Source: Sinotaia quadrata (Eukaryota; Mollusca; Gastropoda; Architaenioglossa; Viviparidae). Taken from it: a DNA stretch of 64,000 bases. Within the stretch, counting starts at the first letter, position 1. Each line of letters opens with the position of its first letter. The DNA lies in assembly GCA_028829895.1 (NCBI GenBank), contig CM054179.1, positions 37,695,117 to 37,759,116 of the forward strand. The letters run 5' to 3'. The notes under the pieces are model-generated. The model made no database searches, was not told the origin of the DNA, and saw nothing but the letters and a program-made list of their open reading frames with translations. Shown here piece by piece: positions 11,570-23,004 of the stretch. The translations under genes were made by a program, and so were the position numbers.

Positions 11570-12095
11570 ATACAAAATATAGAAAGGGTAAATCATGTGG
11601 ACTCTGTGCAGTATTCCTGGACCTAAAGAAAGTGTATGATAAGCTTTGGTATATAGCGCTGTTAAATAATCTAACTAAACTAGGCATCAAGGGGCCTAAA
11701 GAAAGTGTATGATAAGCTTTGGTATATAGCGCTGTTAAATAATCTAACTAAGCTAGGCATCACCGGAAAGCTATTCCATGTCATTAAAGATTTTCTTAAC
11801 AGAGGGGAAATAGCAGTGATAATAGATAACCACAAAATATTTCCAGTTAGAGAAATTTATTTCCACAAGGACGTGTGTTATGCCCTTTGCTCTATTTACT
11901 CATAGTCTTGACCTAAAAGAGGAAATTACCAAGGAGGTACACTAGGACAATTTGCAGACGATTCATCTTTATTTTGCAAAGTCTGTTATCATAATCGCAG
12001 CACAAAAAATAATAGCAAGAGATATACAGGAAGTGCAAAACAGCTTATGGCTGATTGATTGAAAGAGAATGGATTTAGAAATATTATTTCCATTT
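11570..12095 (+). pseudogene. Broken LINE reverse transcriptase fragment (Jockey-like)
   Basis: Conceptual translation in two or three frames gives recognisable RT blocks in order: AVFLDLKKVYDKLW (the FLDLKKAYD block), LLNNLTKLGI-GK-F--IKDFL followed by R (the W..FL..R region), and GQFADDSSLF (the [Y/F]ADD catalytic block), then a WLIDWKRMDL-like segment. The frame is destroyed by a 73-bp tandem duplication (copies starting at 11622 and 11695), by a stop after SIYS near 11905 and by a stop in WLID-KRMDL. Upstream endonuclease and downstream sequence are missing. Non-functional. Clade assignment to Jockey-type LINEs rests on motif spacing only. Other likely fragments of such elements lie at 32380 and 50930. 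Confidence 0.85.
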
Positions 12096-12886
12096 TGCTA
12101 TTGATGTACTTGTGTTTTATGTAGAGATGTATTATGTGAGTAGACTATTACTTCTACAATTGTGAATTATGATGCTAGTGGGTAATACGTTATACGCATG
12201 ACACTGTTTATAGTGAACATAAATTTGTATTTGTTATGCTGATTGAGTGTATCAGGCTAACAAATACTGTTGCAGGAAACTGTAAGTTGAAACTTGAATG
12301 TAAGAAAGGATGGAGTTAGATTTTAGTATTTGTTCCCTGATTATATTTTATAGGAGGAAGCAGCCTTTATAGAATTTCCATGATTTCTGGAATTTCGGAT
12401 TTTCTTCCTGGTTTCCGATTTATTGGTTTATAAACCGTTACAACCATGGTAAGTTCAAAAAGCATCTATCCAGCATGTAAGGAAACTGCATTCTGTTATT
12501 GTATGACAGCACAGAATGTTCAACTACAATGTGGAATTTCTGGGTTAAGGAAGTTACTTGAAATTACTACATTATTGTTCTGCGTGAGAGAACTATTACA
12601 GCAAAGGAGCGCCGAGATTAATCTCGAGAGAACAGCAGCTCGTGGAACATTCTACAGCAATTCTAACAACTTTTGGTGAACAATATACATTTGACATTGT
12701 TATGAAAGCGTGTGAAGGACTATTGCGTCATCATCATTGACAAGGTCAAGTAGAAATAAAATGTTATACAGACAAATAACTTTAAATCAATTTATCGCAC
12801 ATAGGGTTTTCGATTTATTATGTTTGTATACCTTGCCACACGCTTTCGATGGTTCACAGTTAATGTCAAGTAAAGCATGCCCTGGT
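12096..12886. other. Intergenic, no feature recognised
   Basis: Non-repetitive AT-rich sequence between the LINE fragment and a solo LTR. A 77-codon open frame at 12446-12679 shows no recognisable domain and no flanking gene signals. Confidence 0.55.
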
Positions 12887-14499
12887 TGTGACACGCCTGG
12901 TGTGTTGATACTAATTAATAATTATTTTTATGAATTAGTTTATCATAATTACTTATCAACGATTAAATTTAAGATTTATTTAGCGCTATAAGTCTACACA
13001 CCACCCGTACATAACTTTTTTTGCAGGTGGAAATTCCTACTTAAGGTGTAGTCTGAAACAACAATATAAATTCACTTCCATTCATTAGTCTCGCTCCCGA
13101 ACCCCCATCCACCCAGTAACTAATCCAGACATACGTTAAGGCACGCGTAAGAAATATATAACATAAAATAAAGATTTATTATAAAATAATATCTATAATA
13201 ACAATACACAATAATTTAAAAGAAAACAGTCCTTGTATTAATGTCCGATGATTGATGTTCTAACCTAGACAATTAATATTTAGTATTCTACAAAGTTGCC
13301 AATTCTTATGGTCTTTACACGCGGTTGAATAGAGAGAAAGAGTCAGAGTTAACAATGAACAATTTGCTTGAACTGAGTTTGTGGATCTGAAGACGAGATA
13401 CGAATTCTCAATGATGAGTTGTCGCTCAGTTCTGATGATACAGTGTGGCCCACTGTGAAGATAATAACGGTCTGTCTCGATTCTATTCACTATCCTGGCT
13501 TTCCATAGTGAGTCGTAGTTAACGAAGAATCGGATTACAGTTGTACGTACTGCAAGTGATGACCGGGCGAAGTATGGAAGCTGAGTTGAACCCGTCTTAA
13601 ACTGAAATCTTGTGTTCTATCTCTTGGGCTTAGGTGTTTTACTTTCCAACCGAGACTCGAACCGATAATGAAGAACACTGCCTTTGGTCTTAAGTGGAAT
13701 TCTTTCCAAACAGGTTTTAGGTGTAAAAACGTAAAAGACAACAATGCCCTTGGGCTTAGCTGGAACTCTTTCCAAACAGGACTTAAGTGTAGCAAGTAAA
13801 GGAAAAAGCACTCCCCTGAAACATGTAAGAGCATAGCGCCTTAGAGACAATTCATAAATTTATATTCTCTCAGTATCCTCCCCTCAGCCATTCAACTTAC
13901 AATTTATCTGCAAAAGAATTGTTCAGCCCCATACATCCTTCATTCATTAATACAACATTTCAACACAAATTATACATATAAATGAATCAATAATCAGTTC
14001 TAATACATCTTAATTAATAAAGAATTCTAACATGTCTCAACAATATATAAATAATATTTTAACATTAATCTATATTCGAACAAATAGCTTACTACGTGTT
14101 ATAACGGCCCCTTTCAAAGAAATAGAATATAGTAGAAAATATTATCGCAGTGCCTTGGCACAGGACATGACGGAGTATTTATGGACTGGGTTTCGATGGT
14201 TAGAGACTGCCCACATGGACCTGTTTACAGCGTCTTAAATCTCCTTGACAACAGTTACCACACTACAAGGAGCAGACTGGATCTTTCTCCTCCCCTACTC
14301 TATCTCTAGCTGGAAGGTGGATGTGGCAGACTTCCACCTGTTTGCCATTAAAAGGGTCGACCAGAGCTCTCTCGCCGGCGACTGTCCACCAAGAGTGACC
14401 GCGCTGACAGTTTGACAGGGCCTAGTCCTGTCAGTACTGCGTGTGAATAATTAATTAATGTTAGCCCAAATCAATTAGTGACGATTTCCGGGCTTCACA
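12887..14499. mobile_element. Solo LTR with exact 5-bp target duplication (CTGGT)
   Basis: The element begins TGTGACACGCC at 12887 and ends GGGCTTCACA at 14499, so it has TG...CA termini. The 5 bp before it (12882-12886) and after it (14500-14504) are both CTGGT. Length 1613 bp. It contains no reverse transcriptase, protease or gag that I can recognise, so it is a solo LTR or a non-autonomous LTR element. Inside are AT-rich terminal thirds and two near-copies of a segment with CTTTCCAAACAGG (about 13690-13800). The ORFs across it are not conserved domains. Clade (Ty3/gypsy or BEL) cannot be told from the LTR alone. Confidence 0.82.
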
Positions 14500-15735
14500 C
14501 TGGTACACATGTACTCATAGATAGATTAGGTCTGCGTTCCTTGCTTCAAGCTTTCACTTCTACATGGGTATGGAGGATTGTCATTAATTTCCCGGATTTG
14601 TAAACTAATTAATTGTACTTGTCATACCTCCTGAAAGAAACTTCAACGCAGTTCAGATCAGTTGTCCTCATGCACACGGTTTCTCAAGAAATGGGACCTT
14701 GATTTAGCCTTTGGTAATCTTTTTAGCGGTAGCCTGCATTTGTTTTTATATTTAAATTCCACATTATCACTTTATTAATGCGAGTTTTATGTTCTGTTGC
14801 AGAAACTTTTATTTTTAAATTCGTATTCAATCAAATGAACACTTTTTAATAATGTTACAATAATATGTTCTAATCAACCACAAACACGCAGTGCACAACA
14901 CTTAGAACCAAATAGCACTATCAGAAATGACACACACATCAGAAACACATCCCAAAACAACAGATATAAAAATACTCATATGATTTCCTTGCAAACTGAA
15001 ACCACAGTAAATTAGAAATAGTGGTAGTAAAAAAAAAATGTACATGGTGAAAGGGAACCCAACGAACACTATGGACCCCAAACCCCTTCCCTCCTCCCTC
15101 ATTAAAGTGGGTTAACCAAAAACGAAAAAAAAATATGTGGTGTTGGCTTTCAGCACACTAAGCACACGTCTAGACTCAGCATATTCACTATTTATTTATT
15201 TTGGTCTAAATTTTACGATGCTCACACTGACGGAATTGCATCATGTATTTTGACGTCACTGTGACGCTTTATTATGACGTTTGGAGTCTCAAGACTACCG
15301 ACCATATCGTTTTAGCTGGTTGAGTGGCATCGGCATTTTGAGAGCTCTCTGGGTGATATCTTGCTTTTAGCATTTGTCGGCCGAGATTCACGAGTTAGAG
15401 ATCCTTCATGTAATGGCAGTTGTTTAACATATTTAAAGCACTTGCCTTACGTGACAATTTTAAAATGTATTCCACAGACCTCGGGTGTCCGCTACTCAGA
15501 TGTTATGGTAAGTGTTGCTGTAAAATACATCAAATCAAGATATTCAGGCCTAATCATTTTTTTATTTACTTTTAAATAATTTTTGATGTAATATATTTTA
15601 CAGTCTAAGATACGGGTACACAACATAATTAATCATAATTATAACTTTTACTACTTGTATGACAACGTTCGTTACGACTTTACATGTACTAGGTGCGGTG
15701 CATTGTGATTTGATCTAAACATCCTGGTTATCTTA
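14500..15735. other. Intergenic, no feature recognised
   Basis: Unique sequence of mixed composition. A slightly GC-richer part (about 15200-15480) has several CpGs and short open frames but no recognisable exon with conserved flanks. Confidence 0.5.
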
Positions 15736-15739
15736 TTTC

Positions 15740-15880
15740 CATCTACAAAAAAAAAAAAAAAAAAAAAGATTGATCCAAGAGTAACTTAGGGTACGGGGCT
15801 TACTCCATCTACACAAAAATAGATTGATCCAAGTAGTAACTTAGGATACGGGGCTTACTCCATCTATGTGTCTTGGAAAC
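15740..15880. repeat. 22-base A tract and two tandem copies of a roughly 66-bp unit
   Basis: CCATCTAC plus a run of about 22 A, then GATTGATCCAAG and GGATACGGGGCTTACTCC-type segments twice. The A run sits where the second unit has a short ACAAAAATA, so it looks like slippage within the unit and not a retroposon tail. Confidence 0.8.
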
Positions 15881-16269
15881 AAATTAGAGAGCACTAATAA
15901 CAATGTGCGTAGATGGCCTAAAGATTTTTTTCAATAGATCTCTATTTCCCACCCACTTCCTCCTTCCGGTTACTGAGCGAAATCGGCCTCGGTTCAAAGC
16001 ACTGCCACTATCAAATGCAGCCAGAATAATTTTAAACCTCCTTGGAGGAGAAAACGCATCATGAACCAAATAAACACGGAACTCGACAAATTCCCAGCAA
16101 AAGATACTGAAACAACACTAATGTGAATCCCCATCCATTGCAATATGGCGGAAAACGAAAGGCAGACATGGTAGCAAAATTTAGAGCAATACATAGCAAA
16201 GCTAAACATACCACACCACAATTACACGCACAAATCAACAACATATTTAAGAAAGAGCGCGCGCGCGCG

Positions 16270-16308
<39 letters not shown>

Positions 16309-16702
16309 ACACACAAACTCATGCCTTGCACTCAAAAGACTAGGACTAAACTGAACACTAAACACCCTTAAGACAAACCATCAACCTAAAACATGCACCC
16401 CTGCAGAACAGACAACATAATATAACACTTCCCTTTACACTGCCCTGTCCATCAGGGCTACAGAAAAATAATGAAAACGACATTCACCCTTTTACAGCAA
16501 TCGTTCAGCACCCACACTCCCTACTCTTCCTACCCCAAAGAGTAAATGATATGATCCAGTCCGCACTAACACTCCTCCTATTGGAAACAAACACATTACA
16601 TCTACTATAAAACAACAAGAGTCAAAATCAAAACAAAAATGATTCATCTTCACCCCAACCCCCTACTAGAAACGAACTCACATCCACCCACCTTGAACCT
16701 AA

Positions 16703-16763
<61 letters not shown>

Positions 16764-16803
16764 GCACACACACACGCACACACACGCGCACACACGCACA
16801 CAC

Positions 16804-16845
<42 letters not shown>

Positions 16846-17412
16846 ACCATCCGAAAACAAAAATATCTACAGCTACACTCCACTGACTAAAAAATGAACT
16901 CACTGCACCCACCTTGAATAAAAGCTACCCACCCACCAACTAGACAGAAGTACATTACACCCACCTAAAAAGTATTTCAACCGTATATACACACCTCGTA
17001 CACTGCAACCACCCTAACCAAAACCCCACCCAAACACACTCATAACTGGAAAAAAAACTAACTATATCCACTCTAAAACAAAGAAGCAAGCTTACAACAA
17101 AAAAAATCCACAAGATAGCTCTCCACGAACACCAGCGAATGGCCAAAGTACAACCACTACCACCAATGCAACACCAAACACCACTCTCTCTAGAAATCAG
17201 TGAGAAATCCCCAGAGGAACCAGTCAAGACCGAGAACCCAGGATGAAAAGTTTGCTGCGGCTCCTGTGGAGAAAAGTCAGCAAAAAATAAGTTCCATGCC
17301 CTACAAATACTATCTCTACTGACAACTTTTTCAGAAAAAAAAATAATTCCAAAGAATGGTGGAGCAGCCAAGACCAAACCGACAGTGCAACACAAACAAT
17401 CTGGAGAGATCT
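15881..17412. other. C/A-rich unassigned stretch with CA microsatellites
   Basis: The + strand is strongly A and C biased. It holds CA runs at about 16268-16318 and 16704-16842 and open frames on both strands, the longest 158 codons on the minus strand (16955-17431), low in complexity. A Cys-x2-Cys segment near 17260 (CCGSCGEK in one + frame) hints at gag-like or ORF1-like retroelement sequence but is too weak to assign. It abuts the solo LTR at 17413, though that LTR's own target duplication argues against it being that element's internal region. Confidence 0.4.
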
Positions 17413-17930
17413 TGTAACGCCAACACCACATAGTTAATGGCTAAAATAATAATTATTATTATTAATCATCCATAACTAATTACAAGTGATGAGAATCTTA
17501 ATTTATGTTATTAATTATTCGCCAGAAGACAACACTCGTCTCTTTCACTTGGCGGACATTGAGTTATGTTCAAATTTAAAGTGATTAGAATAGAGTACTT
17601 CTTCAACAAAGAAACTTCCGGTCCATTTCCACTGGATGATTTGTTATGAACAAGTGTGGAACTATTAGTCAAAAAACTATTCATCATCCAGTTGGAACTA
17701 GTTTGGATTGTGAACATCGTTTCTACCATTTTCTAGCAACTCGAGTTGTTTACTCCAACTCTGACACTTAAACAAATACCATCATAAGCAGTGCCCAGGT
17801 TTACTCTAACTCTGAGACTTACAAAAATATCATCATAAAGAGTGCCGCAAGATCGGGTCACTTTGACAATTTAACAATTTTTATAACATTTAAGTCTAAA
17901 AATAAGGATAGGCAAATTTACTCCGCAACA
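17413..17930. mobile_element. Solo LTR with exact 5-bp target duplication (GATCT)
   Basis: Begins TGTAACGCCAAC and ends TTTACTCCGCAACA. GATCT is present just before (17408-17412) and just after (17931-17935). Length 518 bp. It shares an internal block (ACTAATTACAAGTGATGAGA then ATCTTAATTTATG) with elements at 45204, 57225 and, on the other strand, near 50890. Its right third (ATAAGGATAGGCAAATTTAC) matches 55973-56641. This compact copy defines the family best. Confidence 0.86.
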
Positions 17931-18426
17931 GATCTTTATGTCTAAATGTTTTAGCTAGATATGGGATATTTCGGTCTCCATCACTAGATGGCGACTAGTA
18001 AAGAGTAAAACTTTCATTTTGATACTGCAAGAGCTCTTGTAAGATTTTCTCCATTTATCTAATTTTCTTTCCTTTCTGATTAATTAATCTAGCTTGATAT
18101 TACAAAAAACGTAGTGTAGTACAAATACTTTTAACAAGTAAATAAATTTAGGAAATAAAGAATGAGTACAAAATTGTTGATGTCAGGAACGGACTTAGAC
18201 TACTATTAATGGAACAGTTCATTTAATGCAGAAAGTCTTTCTATATGTTGTGTTTTTCAAATTGTATGATAATTGTGCAAAAGAAGGCTTTCATTATAAT
18301 TATAAATAATATTTGAGTAATTATTCGGCATTGTGTAAATAAACTGATACTCTCACTTGTAAAGAAAAGGTTTTTGACTGAAATTCTTAACGTAATAATT
18401 TGATATTTGAATAGTACTGCTGAAAG

Positions 18427-18429
18427 AAA

Positions 18430-18464
<35 letters not shown>

Positions 18465-18536
18465 GTATGTGTGTATGTGTAGGTGCATGTGTGTATATGC
18501 GTGTATGTATGTGTATGTGTGTGTATGTGTGTGTGT

Positions 18537-18583
<47 letters not shown>

Positions 18584-18595
18584 TGTGAAAAAAAA
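18427..18595. repeat. TG microsatellite
   Basis: TG run with TATG and TGAG interruptions. The 300 bases on either side hold no recognised feature. Confidence 0.97.
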
Positions 18596-19065
18596 GGAAA
18601 TTAGACTGCGCAAAAAGAAGCAATAGTGTTAAAATTTCAGACCGAAACTCAAATGCAAACATATGGTGACCAGACTAGGTTTTTTTTTACAGCTAATGAT
18701 ATTTTGTGTTAGCCCATGCACGTGATATTTATATATATATATACATACATGTGAATGTGTATGTATATGTGAGTGCGTGCGCGCGATCATGTGCACACAC
18801 CCACACTGACACTTATATGTATGGTATACATAATATACCACCGTAATTTCTTAAATTGGTTGCAGAAATTTGCATTTGTTGTACGAAAATATTTCCTTTC
18901 TATACACGTTCCGTGTGTGTTAGCTATAAATTATGTGTATATATTGTGCGTGATAGAACAGATAATGTACTTAAATAGAAGTTTATTTACTAGTAGTTTA
19001 AGATTGTTTATGTTATTTGAACTATATGTCATTTAAACAAAATGCTTGTTATGTATTCTGTCTTT

Positions 19066-19300
19066 ACTTAACCGAGTAATAATGTAAACTAAAATAAACT
19101 AGCCCACTTCCCACTCTAGTATATATAGGAAATAAATGATTTGAATAAGTAAGTTTACGATAAAGTCGTTTTCTGTGCAATGTTTTTACTTAGCCTAGTA
19201 ATAATGTAAACTAGCCCACTTCCCACTCTATTATATACAGCAAATTAAATGATTTGAATAAGTAAGTTTGCGATAAAGTCGTTTTCTGTGCAATGTCTTT
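19066..19300. repeat. Two tandem copies of a 112-bp unit upstream of the signal-peptide exon
   Basis: A segment including AGCCCACTTCCCACTCTA and AATAAGTAAGTTT-CGATAAA occurs twice with a 112-bp offset (for example at 19101 and 19213) and few differences. It ends about 65 bp before the first recognised exon of the CUB/Ig gene, so promoter or 5' UTR sequence may be included, but no promoter element is convincing. Confidence 0.85.
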
Positions 19301-19364
19301 AGCGCCTTCCTCCAAACAAAGTGTTCGAATTACATACGTCATACATTTTCGATTCCCTTAACAG

Positions 19365-19439
19365 GCACACCGCACAGAAGGCTTTGGAGAGGCACCTTGA
19401 TGTGCCTGATGCTGCTCATGGCTGGAATGATCAAAGAAG
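19365..19439 (+). CDS. Exon 1 in window: signal peptide
   Basis: After an acceptor-like TTAACAG (ending 19364) the frame reads TPHRRLWRGTLMCLMLLMAG then MIKE and a split Gly, and ends at donor GTATAAGT (from 19440). The basic RRLWR followed by a hydrophobic LMCLMLLMAGMI core is typical of a signal peptide. The donor is phase 1 and joins the CUB exon exactly, completing Gly before HFC. An ATG at 19400 sits at the start of the hydrophobic core, but its context is poor and it would leave almost no n-region. Translation therefore more likely starts in an upstream exon that I could not identify; the alternative is that 19400 is the start and the bases before it are 5' UTR. Confidence 0.62.
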
Positions 19440-19454
19440 GTATAAGTACGCTTT

Positions 19455-19760
19455 CACTTCTAAATAATGTCTTAAATTAAGTTTATTACATGGGAATTGG
19501 ACTTTTAATGTCTGAATTAAGTTTATTATATCAAAGTCCCTATGTCTTAAATTAAGTTTATTACATGGGAATTGGACTTTTAATGTCTGAATTAAGTTTA
19601 TTATATCAAAGTCCGTATGTCTTAAATTAAGCTTATTACATGAGAATTTGTATGGATTTAATGCCTGAATTAAGTTTATTATATCAAAGCTCGTATGTAA
19701 ATAATGTCAGAATTAAGTTTATTATATGAGAATTTGTAAGAACTTAAAGTAAGTTTTATA
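19455..19760. repeat. Roughly 75-bp minisatellite, about four units
   Basis: Units contain TCTTAAATTAAGTTTATTAC and GTCTGAATTAAGTTTATTAT in alternation, so the 75-bp unit is itself a diverged dimer. It begins 15 bp inside intron 1, right after the signal-peptide exon. Confidence 0.9.
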
Positions 19761-21162
19761 AGTAAAATATTTGACAGTAGCAAAATACGTTTAAATGGCT
19801 TCTATAAAAAAAAAGAAAAAAGTACTACAGTTTCCGCTTAGAGGCAAGTTAATGACTTCTTAAAAGTGTGTGCGTTTGTATGATTGTGTGTTTGTGTATG
19901 TGTATCTGCGCGCTTGAGATTGCCATGATAGTGACATTTAAATGATATGAAAAATTGTGAAAATATCTAGAAGCAACGAGTTAGTGATATTTCTAAGCAC
20001 TATAGTGCCGTCCGACATTCTCAATTCTCTCGTCAGAATTAACTTAAACCACTACGAACATCGCCCGATGTTTTCACTTCTTGTAGGTCACTCAGTTTTC
20101 ACCCAGATAATTAGGAACATCGCACAACATTTCCGTTTCTCGCATTTAAATTATGAAATATGTAAAGTGATTCATTTCATTAATAGTCATTATTATAATT
20201 GCTATAAATGATGTACTTTTACTACTATAATACTACTATTTTAACTTATTTCATACACACTACTAGGCCTATTAATATACTCGATGTTTACACTGTTTAT
20301 TTGAAAGAGGAAAATCGGTAAGATTGGTCAGTAAACAGTTTACTACAGTCTAAATTACCCGACATTTTCACGTTTTCTGCGCGCGCGCGCACACACACAC
20401 ACACATATTCTAAAATATAAACTTACAATAAAGTTTGCATTAGTTAAAATAATAATTATAATTATTTTATTCTCAAAATAACTCGAAGGAAATGTCATTA
20501 TTTCCAGCAAAATTATAAATACAGTATATGCGCATGATAATAGGAATGATGACATTTTAAATCTCACTTTTGTGTGGAATATATGGAAAGGTACAGGCTT
20601 CAATCGACGAAACTGTTTCTAAAACAGTTCACTTATTGTCCACAATGTCTAGCTACTGACATGAGAATATAGTTTGTCAGGTTTGTCAGTGTCACAGTGT
20701 AGCTCAACTCATCTACATGAAGGCTAACGGTTGTTTATGCTCTGTTCATGTCTATCTAATTTTCCTCTCTAGTAGGTTAGTTTTGTCAGTCTGTGCACTT
20801 ACTTGAAGAGTGACACAGATGATTCTGGTCTCTTCATGTGCATCAAGATTTGCCTCAATACTACTACTAGGTTATTTTTATCAGGCTGTTCACTTGCATG
20901 AAGGATATGACATGATTCTCATTTGTTTAAGCTATCGGAAATGATATCAGTGCCAGTTGAGTTTTTTGTTCACTTCCATAAAGAATACGACGGTTGTAGT
21001 GTGCTTATATATGTCAAAATTTGCCTAAGTAATAAGTAAATCAGACAGTTCACTTGCAGGAAGAAGAAGACACCATTATTAAATACTGTTTTTATGAGTA
21101 TCAAAATTTGCAACCGTGGTGAGTTAGATTTATCAAGTTGTCTACTTAGGTATTCTCGTCTT

Positions 21163-21480
21163 CGCCAGTCATCAATTTCATTACTGATTTCAATCATCGA
21201 TCCAGTCATCAATTTCATTACTGATTTCAATCATCGATCCAGTCATCAATTTCATTACTGATTTCAATCATCGATCTAGTCATCAATTTCATTACTGATT
21301 TCAATCATCGATCCAGTCATCAATTTCATTACTGATTTCAGTCATCGAGCTAGTCATCAATTTCATTACTGATTTCAATCATCGATCCAGTCATCAATTT
21401 CATTATTGATTGAAATCATCGATCCAGTCATCAATTTCATTATTGATTTCAATCATCGATCCAGCCATTAATTTCGTTGT
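21163..21480. repeat. 37-bp minisatellite, about 8 units
   Basis: Units of 37 bp: CAGTCATCAATTTCATTACT plus GATTTCAATCATCGATC, very uniform, with one or two changes each. Followed to about 21760 by four or five diverged copies of a segment with ATGAAAGTTACTTTACGTAT. Confidence 0.95.
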
Positions 21481-21879
21481 CTGACTTCAGCCAAGATGAA
21501 AGTTACTTAATATTTAATAGTACGTTATCTTAATATTATTGAATTCTCATGAAAGTTACTTTACGTATTTTAAAAGACTTTTTTCTTATTATTATTATGA
21601 AAGTTACTTTACCTACTATAGTAGTCTTTTTGTCCTATTATTATTATTATCATGAAAGTTATTTTACGTATTTTAAAAGGTTTTTTTTCTTATTATTATG
21701 AAAGTTACTTGACTTTTTTTAAATAGTCTTTTTGTCATATTATTATCACGATATAAGAGCGGGAGTAATCATTGAGGAGCAGATGAGTTAGAAAAACATA
21801 TCTCAGTAAAAGTCTTCGTGATTTTGCATCCTTCATCAATAAAATAGTCCACCACTCACAGACAATGGAAACTTTTGTT

Positions 21880-22375
21880 CGCCAGGAAATAGATAAATAT
21901 ATGCAATGCACCAAAGGCTGATAAGACATCTGTTGTCTATCAGAGGCGTATAAGACATCCACAGACCACCGTAGGCTGATAATTAATCTGCATCAGAGGC
22001 CTATAAGGCATATATATTCCACCAAAGGATGATAAGACGTCAATATTCTATCAGAGGCGGATAAGACATCTGCAGTCCACCAAAGACTGATAAGACATCT
22101 GCAGTCCACCAAAGACTGATAAGACATCTGCAGTCCACCAAAGGCTGATAAAACATTTGCAGTCCACCAAAGGCTGATAAAACATCTGCAGTCCACCAAA
22201 GGCTGATAAAACATCTGTAGTCCACCAAAGGCTGATAAAACATATGCAGTCCACCAAAGGCTGATAAAACATCTGTAGTCCACCAAAGGCTGATAAAACA
22301 TGCAGTCCACCAAAGACTGATAAAACATATGCAATCCACCAAAGGCTGATAAAACATCTGAGGCTAATAGAACAT
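21880..22375. repeat. 29-bp minisatellite, about 14 units
   Basis: Core TGCAGTCCACCAAAGGCTGA then TAAAACATC. The left units are diverged and the right ones nearly identical. The minus-strand open frames of up to 113 codons here (a repeating ISLWWT/LSAFGGL pattern) exist in all three frames because the unit is 29 bp and lacks stops. They are not protein-coding evidence. Confidence 0.95.
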
Positions 22376-22499
22376 AAGGAGCTACATGTTAGATAAAAGT
22401 CGGCCTCTGAAACAAGGGATTGTTTCCACCAGCCTCACTTTCTATATAGTCTTATACCTATATTTTGATTAGTTCTTTAGTCTCAGAACACAAAGTTTA

Positions 22500-22790
22500 C
22501 ACAAGGAAAGTAGTTAAACATTTGAATTATTTACATACGTTCAATTCTAATCGCTAGGAAAAAGCATGTGCAAGTAATAATAGTATTCAAATATTAATTA
22601 CAAACTTCTTAGCACAGGAAAATGATTCATTTGTGAAAAAAAATAAGCAAGTAATAATACTATTCAAATATTAATTATAAACTTCTTAGCACGGGACAAT
22701 TCTAATCGCTACGAAAAGCATGTCCAAATAATAATACTATTCAAATATTAATTACAAATTCTTAGCACAGGAAAAAGACTCATTTGGGAA
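22500..22790. repeat. Roughly 110-bp repeats, two to three units
   Basis: Diverged copies of a segment with TTCTAATCGCTA-GAAAAAGCA and AATATTAATTACAAACTTC. Confidence 0.8.
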
Positions 22791-23004
22791 AATCAGTAAA
22801 CACAAACAACAATTTTCTATCATATAATTCAGGTGTACAACTAACAAATCAACCAACACAGATAGCAATCCTTCATTCTGGAATTCAAGAAGGTAAACTG
22901 CCAAATGTAAATTTGACAAATTACCCAAAAGGACATTTTTGTTCTGTTTAATTAACAGGAGATACTAATGGTCATTCTTATAAATTGGAGGGGGGGGGGG
23001 TTAG

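Noticed and set aside
12270..12290. A 6-bp mini-exon pattern (TTGCAG, six bases, GTAAGT)
   Set aside because: No related copy and no frame support; such pairs occur by chance. The same applies to the 18-bp block near 9121-9138.
13535..13850. Two overlapping minus-strand frames of 99 and 77 codons
   Set aside because: They lie inside the solo LTR at 12887-14499 and arise from an internal near-duplication. No domain.
16628..16912. Frames of Thr-His or Val-Cys repeats over CA/TG tracts (also at 8748, 18353, 18387, 27753, 34804)
   Set aside because: Translations of dinucleotide or tetranucleotide microsatellites.
16955..17431. 158-codon minus-strand frame
   Set aside because: Low-complexity Cys/Ser/Phe/Trp-rich translation of a C/A-skewed stretch and overlaps the start of a solo LTR.
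17413..17930. First reading as a hAT-type MITE with a 7-8-bp duplication
   Set aside because: The flanks fit better as an exact 5-bp duplication with TG...CA ends, and this rule holds at four other elements, which fits LTRs.
21993..22357. Overlapping minus-strand frames of 73 to 113 codons
   Set aside because: Produced by a 29-bp minisatellite without stops, which opens all three frames alike.
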